DNA from: Alphaproteobacteria bacterium
Lineage (GTDB): Bacteria; Pseudomonadota; Alphaproteobacteria; Rhodobacterales; Rhodobacteraceae
DNA length: 40,766 nt
Reading direction: 5' to 3'
Assembly: GCA_030427145.1 (NCBI GenBank)
Contig: JAUHWT010000028.1
Span: 1 to 40,766 of the forward strand
Part shown: in pieces, positions 34,782-40,766 of the stretch
Numbering within the stretch: position 1 is the stretch's first letter
Layout: the number at the start of each line of letters is the position of its first letter
Position numbers and translations under genes: made by a program
Notes under the pieces: model-generated
What the model was told of the DNA's origin: nothing
The model's database searches: none
What the model saw: the letters and a program-made list of their open reading frames with translations, nothing else

Positions 34782-35944
34782 CAGTAAGCCTTCCCGCGGG
34801 CGGACACCGGCCAAAGGGTTTCTACCTTGCCGCCCCGCACGCCCACATACCAGTCGTGGACATTGCAGGTCGGGTCACAATGCCCCGGCACCAGGCGCAG
34901 ACGCTCGTTCACTTTCAGCGCCCCGTTCGGGTCAGAGATGACGCCATGCTCATCCGAGCATTTGACATATTCCACGTCATCGCGGCCGAACACCACGGGC
35001 AGGCCACTGTCAACGGATTGGGCCTTAAGGCCCGCGTCGCAGATGGCTTTGTCAGCCTTGGCGTGGCTCATCACCGATGTCAGGATGAAGAGTGCGTTTT
35101 CCCATTCGCCATGGTCGATGCGGTTGCCGTCCTTATCCAGTATGCGCCCATAATCGGCGTCCATAAAGGCGTAGGAGCCGCACTGCAGCTCGTTAAAGAT
35201 ACCGGAATTGCCCTCAAAATAGTAGCTTCCCGTTCCACCGCCGCCGACGATGTCACATTCGAAGTCCTCGGCAGTGAGGGCGGCAACCGCATCGCGAACC
35301 AAATCCACAGCCACATCGATTTTCGCCTTGCGATCCTCATAGGAATCGAGGTGCTGCATCGCGCCCTGATAAGCCTGAATGCCGCTGAATTTCAGGTTTG
35401 GAGCTGAATGAATTGCCTTGGCGATCTCAACGACGTCCGGCGTGGTTGTAACACCGCAACGACCCGCGCCGCAGTCAATTTCCACGAGGCATTCAATCGT
35501 GGTGCCGGCGGCCTCGGTTGCCTGCGACAGGTCAGCCACGTTGGCGACGTCATCCACGCAAACGATTGTGCGCGCACCGAGCTTCGGAATGTTGGCGAGC
35601 CGTTTGATTTTGACCGGATCGCGGACCTGGTTGGAAACGAGGATGTCGGTGATGCCACCGCGCGCAAAGACCTCGGCCTCACTGACCTTCTGGCAGCAGA
35701 CACCGCACGCATTCCCAAGTTCCGCCTGAAGCAGCGCTACATCCACGGATTTATGCATCTTGCCATGAACGCGGTGACGGACGCCCATCTGAGCTGCAAG
35801 TTCACCCATTTTGCGAATGTTGCGTTCCAGCGCATCGAGATCGAGCACAAGGCACGGTGTCTGGATTTCGCTTTCGTCCATACCCGGAACGGCGGGGACG
35901 TCATAGCCCACCTCAAGCGCAGCGAAGTCGGGTTGCATGTTCAT
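34781..35944 (-). CDS. bhcC: Beta-hydroxyaspartate aldolase
   Basis: This 387-aa fold-type III PLP enzyme of the D-threonine aldolase/DSD1 family joins glycine and glyoxylate to (2R,3S)-beta-hydroxyaspartate. The PLP region is RVHGKMHKSVD (residues 58-68) and the C-terminal metal motif is VPGHCDPTCNVHDWY. In isolation it could be called a D-threonine aldolase or D-serine dehydratase; the operon context sets the assignment. It lies 20 nt after bhcB and overlaps bhcD by one base. Confidence 0.94.
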   Translation of the reverse strand: MNMQPDFAALEVGYDVPAVPGMDESEIQTPCLVLDLDALERNIRKMGELAAQMGVRHRVHGKMHKSVDVALLQAELGNACGVCCQKVSEAEVFARGGITDILVSNQVRDPVKIKRLANIPKLGARTIVCVDDVANVADLSQATEAAGTTIECLVEIDCGAGRCGVTTTPDVVEIAKAIHSAPNLKFSGIQAYQGAMQHLDSYEDRKAKIDVAVDLVRDAVAALTAEDFECDIVGGGGTGSYYFEGNSGIFNELQCGSYAFMDADYGRILDKDGNRIDHGEWENALFILTSVMSHAKADKAICDAGLKAQSVDSGLPVVFGRDDVEYVKCSDEHGVISDPNGALKVNERLRLVPGHCDPTCNVHDWYVGVRGGKVETLWPVSARGKAY

Positions 35945-35964
35945 TTCAGTTTATCCCCAAACAA

Positions 35965-36939
35965 TCAGTTATTTATCCATGGTAGTGCGTCGAGATCGAC
36001 ATTGCCGCCAGTCAGGATCACGCCCACGCGCTTGCCTGCGAACACCTCGCGGTTGCGCAGTATCGCTGCAAGTGGCACGGCACTTGATGGTTCGACGACG
36101 ATTTTCATGCGCTTCCAAATCAGCTTCATGGCATCGATGATTTCCTGCTCGCCAACAGTCAGGATGTCCGTGACGTGGTTGGAAACAAAGTGCCAGGTCA
36201 GTTCCTTGAGGGGAACCTTGAGGCCGTCGGCCACTGTCACAGGCGCATCTTCGGCAATGATGTGACCGGCCTTCAGGCTGCGGGCGGCATCGTCCGCCTG
36301 TTCAGGTTCGCCCGCGTAGATTTTTACATTCGGCGCGAGGTTCGACAGCGTCAGGCAGGTGCCGGAAATCATACCACCGCCGCCAACCGGCGCTATGACC
36401 GCATCAAGCCCGTCAACCTGTCCGAGCAGTTCATGCGAGCAGGTGGCCTGTCCGGCGATCACGCGATGATCGTTGTAGGGGTGCACGAACTCGGCGCCGG
36501 TTTCCGCCACGACTTCCGCGAATGTGGCCTCGCGGGAAAAGGTGGAAGGCTCGCACTCAACAATACGGCCTCCATATCCCATCACCGCATCTTTCTTCGC
36601 CTGCGGTGCCGTGCGCGGCATCACGACCGTGCAGGGTATGCCCCGGCGACCGGCGGCGTAGCTAAGACTGAGCGCATGGTTGCCGGATGAATGTGTGGCC
36701 ACGCCCTTCTCCAGTTTTTCAGCGGGCAGACCGAAGACCGCATTGGATGCCCCACGCACCTTGAAGGCCCCGGCTTTTTGAAAGTTCTCACATTTAAAGA
36801 ACAGATCCGCGCCGGCAAGGTCGTTGATAAAAGACGAGGTCATGACCGGTGTTTCATGTATGTGAGGTGCGATACGGTCCCGCGCCGCGAGCATGTCATC
36901 CAGACAGGGTATAAATATAGTGTCAGCAGCATCCATCAT
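35965..36939 (-). CDS. bhcB: Beta-hydroxyaspartate dehydratase
   Basis: This 324-aa fold-type II PLP enzyme resembles serine/threonine dehydratases and removes water from beta-hydroxyaspartate to give iminosuccinate. The PLP lysine is Lys60 in KAGAFKVRGASN, the substrate loop is HSSGNHALS and the phosphate-binding loop VGGGGMISG. The start overlaps the bhcA stop (ATGA, 36939-36936). General annotation pipelines would call it threonine ammonia-lyase; the gene order argues for BhcB. Confidence 0.95.
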   Translation of the reverse strand: MMDAADTIFIPCLDDMLAARDRIAPHIHETPVMTSSFINDLAGADLFFKCENFQKAGAFKVRGASNAVFGLPAEKLEKGVATHSSGNHALSLSYAAGRRGIPCTVVMPRTAPQAKKDAVMGYGGRIVECEPSTFSREATFAEVVAETGAEFVHPYNDHRVIAGQATCSHELLGQVDGLDAVIAPVGGGGMISGTCLTLSNLAPNVKIYAGEPEQADDAARSLKAGHIIAEDAPVTVADGLKVPLKELTWHFVSNHVTDILTVGEQEIIDAMKLIWKRMKIVVEPSSAVPLAAILRNREVFAGKRVGVILTGGNVDLDALPWINN

Positions 36940-38126
36940 GCGGCAGCTCCAGTGACCATTGTTTCGGAGTCCCGATAGACGGCCTGGGCGGCGGCGACGC
37001 CGGAGCCCGCTTCGATTTTCAATCCGAGATCGAGCATGACCATTTCGGCGGTCGCGATTCCGGCCAGCGCCATAACATCCGTTAGACTACCCAGGTGTCC
37101 GATACGAAACACTTTGCCGGCAACCTCACCAAGACCAACACCATAAGCAACATCATAGCGGTCTGCAGCATGAATGACGATGTCAGTAGCATTGAAGCCC
37201 GGCGGTGTTTTGATGGCACTGACCGTATCGGAATAAACCCTCGGATTGGCTGCACAGAGGTCAAGCCCCCAGGCGCCAGCGGCGGCACGAACGCCTTCGG
37301 CGATACGGTGGTGCCGAGCAAAAACGTTCTCCAGTCCTTCCGCCAGCAGCATTTCAGTTGAAAGCTTCAGCCCATTCAGCAGTCCAACCGAGGGCGTATA
37401 GGGATAGGCATTGTTCGCATACCCTTTGGCCATGTCGCGCACATCGAAGAAAGTCCGCGGGAGCGTCGCAGTTTTGAGGGCCTGCATGGCACGCGGACTG
37501 AACCCGACAATGGCCAGTCCGGCGGGCAGCATGAAGCCCTTCTGCGAGCCGGTCACCGCAATGTCTACGCCCCACTCATCCATGCGGAAATCCATTGAAC
37601 CGATGGAGCTGACACCATCGACATATAGCAGTGCGGGATGCCCGGCCGCGTCCAAAGCACGCCGGATGGCCGCGATGTCGGACCTAACGCCTGTCGCGGT
37701 CTCGTTATGCGTCGCAAGCACTGCGCGGATTTCGTGGGACTTGTCGGCTGTGAGGATTTCCTCGAAACGGTCAGCGTGAATGCCCTCACCCCAGGGAGTT
37801 TCGACCACCTCAACCTCAAGCCCATGTCGCTGGCACATGTCGATCCAGCGATGACTGAACATTCCATTGCGGGCTGCGAGGACACGGTCGCCAGGTGAGA
37901 GTGTGTTGGTCAGTGCAGTCTCCCAACCGCCGGTGCCGGTTGAGGGAAAAATGAAGACCTCAGCCGTTTCAGATTGCAGAACCTTCGCCACACCCTTTAA
38001 CGCGGGTTGGAGAATGTCTCCGAACAACGAGGAACGGTGATCCAGGGTCGGCATGTCCACTGCCTTGCGCAACACCTCCGGGATGTTGGTGGGACCAGGA
38101 ATGAATACGGGATTCTGGAAGTTCAT
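36936..38126 (-). CDS. bhcA: Aspartate-glyoxylate aminotransferase
   Basis: This 396-aa fold-type I (class V) aminotransferase moves the amino group from aspartate to glyoxylate, making oxaloacetate and glycine, and starts the cycle. The PLP lysine is Lys196 in TGSQKGFML, and Asp170 (LLYVDGVSS) contacts the PLP nitrogen. It resembles serine-glyoxylate aminotransferase, the usual automatic label; here bhcBCD follow directly. GAGGAG lies 8 nt ahead of the ATG. First gene of the bhc operon, divergent from bhcR. Confidence 0.95.
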   Translation of the reverse strand: MNFQNPVFIPGPTNIPEVLRKAVDMPTLDHRSSLFGDILQPALKGVAKVLQSETAEVFIFPSTGTGGWETALTNTLSPGDRVLAARNGMFSHRWIDMCQRHGLEVEVVETPWGEGIHADRFEEILTADKSHEIRAVLATHNETATGVRSDIAAIRRALDAAGHPALLYVDGVSSIGSMDFRMDEWGVDIAVTGSQKGFMLPAGLAIVGFSPRAMQALKTATLPRTFFDVRDMAKGYANNAYPYTPSVGLLNGLKLSTEMLLAEGLENVFARHHRIAEGVRAAAGAWGLDLCAANPRVYSDTVSAIKTPPGFNATDIVIHAADRYDVAYGVGLGEVAGKVFRIGHLGSLTDVMALAGIATAEMVMLDLGLKIEAGSGVAAAQAVYRDSETMVTGAAA

Positions 38127-38225
38127 TGTTGCGCTCCTCTAATTTGAGTTGCTGATAGACCCCGGGCCGAGCAGAGGCAATTTTTTTGAAAAATGCGATC
38201 ATTGGTTAGACATTGTAATTTCTCC

Positions 38226-38262
38226 AAACAAATACAGGTACTTGTTTTTTTCATTGAATGAA
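38226..38262. promoter_or_regulatory. Two adjacent palindromes in the bhcA/bhcR promoter region
   Basis: Palindrome 1 (38226-38247) has arms AAACAAATAC and GTACTTGTTT around AG, nine of ten positions matching. Palindrome 2 (38250-38262) is TTCAT-TGA-ATGAA. They lie in the 186-nt AT-rich gap between divergent bhcA and bhcR and are candidate sites for the IclR-type regulator BhcR, which is known to bind the bhc promoter in Paracoccus denitrificans. Which palindrome is the operator is not known from this sequence. Confidence 0.5.
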
Positions 38263-38312
38263 CTATTTTTTCACAATATGATTTTTTGTTGGTTTTTTCT
38301 CAGGATTACGTC

Positions 38313-39137
38313 ATGCCAACCGAAAAAAGGCTCAGGGGCCGCCCCAGGAGTTTCAACGACAATCGGGCTCAAAACACGGTGCAGTCACTCGACAGGGCTC
38401 TCGATGTCCTGGAACTTCTGACGGATCAGGGGTCACGGACACTCACTGGAATCTCGGCCGCACTGGAGCAGTCTCCTGCGACAATCTATCGGATGCTGAC
38501 CACGTTTCAGTTGCGCGGTGTCGTGCGAATGAATCCCACCACCCAAGAGTGGAACATAGGACCGGAGGCATACCGTATCGGATCCGCGTTTCTGCGCCAG
38601 GGCGGTCTGATTGAGCGAAGTCGCCCATTCATGCACACGCTCATGGAGGAGACCAGAGAGACCGCCAATCTCGGCATCGAAAAATCCGATGAGGTTCTCT
38701 TCGTGAGTCAGGTGGAAACCCACGAGACAATCCGAGCGTTTTTTCCACCTGGAACACAGTCTCCCATGCATGCATCCGGCATCGGCAAAGCCCTCCTGTC
38801 CATGTATTCGGAGGAAAGGTTCGAGAGGCTTCTGAAAAAAATGCGCCTCGAGGCATTCACGGAATTCACGATCACGGATCGCGACCGGTTGCGGGACGAA
38901 ATGCTGCGCATCCGCCAACAGGGCTACTCCTTTGACAACGAGGAACGCACGGTTGGGATGCGCTGCGTTGCCGCACCGATCACCAATGTTCATGGTGAGG
39001 TCATTGCGGGAATTTCAGTTTCAGGGCCATCGCACCGAATGACGCTTGAACGGGTTCCAGGGATGGGTGCAATAGTTCGCCAGGCCGCTGATGCGACCTC
39101 CCAGGGGGCGGTGGCAATGCAGGGAATGGAACGCTGA
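38313..39137 (+). CDS. bhcR: IclR-family regulator of the beta-hydroxyaspartate cycle
   Basis: This 274-aa regulator has an IclR winged helix at about residues 20-85 (SLDRALDVLELLTDQG, then ISAALEQSPATIYRMLTT) and an effector-binding domain with METHETIRAFF-like and MHASGIGKALL blocks, ending SVSGPSHRMTLE. IclR effector domains bind small acids, and in Paracoccus BhcR responds to glyoxylate. The ATG at 38313 follows CAGGA; a TTG at 38286 in the same frame is less likely. It is divergent from bhcA, the known arrangement. The N-terminal arginine-rich tail (KRLRGRPRS) probably adds DNA contacts. Confidence 0.93.
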   Translation: MPTEKRLRGRPRSFNDNRAQNTVQSLDRALDVLELLTDQGSRTLTGISAALEQSPATIYRMLTTFQLRGVVRMNPTTQEWNIGPEAYRIGSAFLRQGGLIERSRPFMHTLMEETRETANLGIEKSDEVLFVSQVETHETIRAFFPPGTQSPMHASGIGKALLSMYSEERFERLLKKMRLEAFTEFTITDRDRLRDEMLRIRQQGYSFDNEERTVGMRCVAAPITNVHGEVIAGISVSGPSHRMTLERVPGMGAIVRQAADATSQGAVAMQGMER

Positions 39138-39242
39138 TACGCTGCCGGTTATTTGCACGGAGTTTTTGGGCTTTCCCTGGTCCACGAGCCTGATAACAAT
39201 GCGCCTCGCTTGTTAACGGACTGACGGGATCGGGAGACTCTT

Positions 39243-40643
39243 ATGGCGGACATTGGACTTATCGGGCTCGGCACCATGGGTGCGGCGCTGGCCCTCAATA
39301 TTGCCGAGAAGGGCTTCCCCATTGCCGTCTACAACCGCACAACTTCGGTCACCAGGGATTTTGTCGCCGGTGCCGGTGAACTGGCGGAGCAACTTACTGC
39401 ATGTGAGACCCTCGAGGAACTAATCGGAGCGATTGCAAAGCCGCGGTCGATTATCCTGATGGTGCCGGCGGGCGGACCGGTAGATGCAATGATCGAACAG
39501 ATCCGTCCTTTACTCGACGAGGATGACCTGATCATCGATGCGGGCAATGCGAACTACCATGACACCGTCCGGCGCGCCAAAGCGGCCGAACAAGCCGGAG
39601 TTCCATTCCTTGGAATCGGTGTATCCGGCGGTGAGGAAGGAGCACGTCATGGGCCATCGATCATGGGCGGTGGTGAAAAAGCCGGATGGGACCGGGTTGA
39701 ACCGATCCTGAACGCAATTGCCGCAAAGTTCGGCGACACTCCCTGCGCAACCTGGATGGGTCCGGACGGTGCGGGGCATTTCGTCAAAACGGTTCACAAC
39801 GGTATTGAGTATGCCGACATGCAGATGATCGCCGAGGTTTATGGCATCATGCGCGACGGCATGGGTATGGACTCGAAAGCAATCGGGAGCACCTTTGCGG
39901 AATGGAACCGCGGACCGCTTTCCTCCTATCTGATCGAAATCTCAGCAACGGTTGCGAACACGGCCGACAGCCATTCTGGCGAGCCGCTCCTCGACGTCAT
40001 TCTTGATTCCGCCGGGCAGAAGGGTACCGGTCGCTGGACAGCTATTGAAGCGCTCCACCTTGCTGCTCCCGCGACAGTCATTGAGGCCGCAGTTGCCGCC
40101 CGGAACCTTTCATCCAGAGTTGATGCGCGCAAAGCTGGTCAGGATCTGTTCGGATCAGCGGCACAGCCCTTGGAAGACTCCACCCTGAACCTGAAAGATC
40201 TGGAAATGGCGCTGCTGGCCGGAAAAATCGCTTGTTATGCGCAGGGATTTGGCATTCTTACAGCGGCATCGGAGGAGCGGTCATGGCCCCTTCCCCTGCC
40301 CGAGGTTGCAAAAGTCTGGCGCGAAGGCTGCATCATCCGGTCCGCGATGCTTGATGACATGGCCGCCGCACTTGCCGACCACCCGGGCGGAAATCTGATG
40401 TACGCTCCGGATTTCGCAAAAAGACTCACCGACACGCATGGTTTCCTGCGCAAGGTGGTTGCGGCGGCGGCCCTGGAGGGACATCCAACTCCAGCTCTGA
40501 TGGCCGCACTGAGCTATTTCGATACCATGCGCACATCACGTGGAACGGCCAACATGATCCAGGGTCAACGAGACTTTTTCGGCCGTCATGGATTTGACCG
40601 CCTCGACGGGCTCGACATCCGTCACGGCCCCTGGGCCGACTAA
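39243..40643 (+). CDS. gnd: 6-phosphogluconate dehydrogenase (decarboxylating)
   Basis: This 466-aa enzyme turns 6-phosphogluconate into ribulose-5-phosphate, CO2 and NADPH in the pentose phosphate pathway. The nucleotide motif is GLGTMG (residues 8-13) and NRTTS at 31-35 points to NADP+. The signature GVSGGEEGARHGPSIM and catalytic Lys182 in GHFVKTVHNG are in place (E. coli Lys183). The C-terminus RDFFGRHGFDRLD...HGPWAD aligns with the end of other Gnd proteins, so it is full length. Its stop codon TAA (40641-40643) is made of the TA target plus the first base of the right-hand IS element. It follows bhcR by 105 nt on the same strand; no metabolic link to that gene is evident. Confidence 0.95.
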   Translation: MADIGLIGLGTMGAALALNIAEKGFPIAVYNRTTSVTRDFVAGAGELAEQLTACETLEELIGAIAKPRSIILMVPAGGPVDAMIEQIRPLLDEDDLIIDAGNANYHDTVRRAKAAEQAGVPFLGIGVSGGEEGARHGPSIMGGGEKAGWDRVEPILNAIAAKFGDTPCATWMGPDGAGHFVKTVHNGIEYADMQMIAEVYGIMRDGMGMDSKAIGSTFAEWNRGPLSSYLIEISATVANTADSHSGEPLLDVILDSAGQKGTGRWTAIEALHLAAPATVIEAAVAARNLSSRVDARKAGQDLFGSAAQPLEDSTLNLKDLEMALLAGKIACYAQGFGILTAASEERSWPLPLPEVAKVWREGCIIRSAMLDDMAAALADHPGGNLMYAPDFAKRLTDTHGFLRKVVAAAALEGHPTPALMAALSYFDTMRTSRGTANMIQGQRDFFGRHGFDRLDGLDIRHGPWAD

Positions 40644-40766
40644 AGCGGTTTGCGTTTGATCTGAATCGAATTGGGATTCACAAGCCCGCCTTCGTCTGAT
40701 TCACTTCTGTTTGGAGGTGGATCATGGGCAAACCTTACTCTTTGGACCTTCGGGAACGGATTTGCG
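40641..40766 (+). mobile_element. IS630-type insertion sequence, right-hand copy (5' end only)
   Basis: This is the same IS end as at the left edge, in opposite orientation and reading out of the window. Bases 40638-40742 match the reverse complement of 1-105 at all 105 positions. The element abuts TA, the family's target dinucleotide, inside the gnd stop codon. GGAGGTGG precedes the transposase start. The rest of the element, including the other end, is outside the window. Confidence 0.88.
40724..40766 (+). CDS. IS630-family transposase, N-terminal fragment (cut by window edge)
   Basis: Fourteen codons are visible, MGKPYSLDLRERIC, the usual opening of IS630-family transposases before their helix-turn-helix. 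GGAGG is 7 nt ahead of the ATG. The catalytic DDE region lies beyond the window, so activity cannot be judged. Confidence 0.82.
   Translation, partial: MGKPYSLDLRERIC

Noticed and set aside
36936-38126. Serine-glyoxylate aminotransferase of the serine cycle
   Set aside because: The gene is first in a bhcABCD operon with a divergent IclR gene; no serine-cycle genes (hpr, glyA, mtk) are present nearby.
1-40766. Composite transposon with the whole window as cargo
   Set aside because: Only inner IS ends are visible; outer target duplications cannot be seen and most cargo is core-like metabolism. Kept as a possibility in the findings, not annotated.
1-40766. tRNA, rRNA, CRISPR array, riboswitch
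   Set aside because: The longer gaps (13525-13820, 20847-21036, 32647-32904, 38127-38312) were read for cloverleaf-like, repeat-spacer or known riboswitch patterns and none was recognised. Small RNAs cannot be excluded by eye.

Overview
The window looks like an alphaproteobacterium of the Rhodobacterales (Roseobacter/Paracoccus type). The reasons are the high-GC coding style, a complete beta-hydroxyaspartate cycle cluster (bhcABCD with bhcR), malate synthase G, an xdhABC purine operon, and PotABCD-type and MocR/PdxR-type genes similar to those of marine Rhodobacterales. This is judged from the proteins; no database search was possible.

Layout. Both ends of the window are the same end of an IS630-type insertion sequence: positions 1-105 are the exact reverse complement of 40638-40742, and each carries the first codons of a transposase pointing outward. 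Between them: (i) 100-1856, a receiver protein, a ribbon-helix-helix protein and an exopolysaccharide-type sugar transferase; (ii) 1995-5326, a GMC oxidoreductase and two tandem, paralogous secreted proteins of unknown function; (iii) 5367-13524, a MocR-type regulator (-) divergent from an enolase-superfamily enzyme, a DadA/PuuB-like FAD oxidase and a four-gene polyamine-type ABC transporter, with a shared putative operator in front of both transcription units; (iv) 13821-18511, an orphan sensor kinase with two periplasmic solute-binding domains, a glyoxalase-II-like hydrolase and a MATE exporter; (v) 18687-24997, malate synthase G, a chemoreceptor gene interrupted by one in-frame amber codon, and a YcaQ-family DNA glycosylase; (vi) 25026-33819, a purine catabolism operon xdhA-xdhB-xdhC-NCS2 permease-guaD (-) with a divergent LysR regulator; (vii) 33816-40643, bhcD-bhcC-bhcB-bhcA (-), divergent bhcR (+) and a 6-phosphogluconate dehydrogenase.

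How it fits together. Two glyoxylate-consuming routes lie here: malate synthase G (glyoxylate + acetyl-CoA to malate) and the beta-hydroxyaspartate cycle (two glyoxylate to oxaloacetate). Purine breakdown through guanine deaminase and xanthine dehydrogenase leads to urate and, with enzymes not seen here, can end in glyoxylate. The purine operon next to the bhc operon therefore makes biological sense as a glyoxylate hub, but this link is inference. The least explained block is the MocR-enolase-oxidase-ABC locus. It reads as a self-contained uptake and degradation pathway for an amino compound whose identity cannot be told from sequence.

No rRNA, tRNA or CRISPR array was recognised. Because both ends stop inside the same repeat, the window may be one whole contig broken at repeated IS copies.
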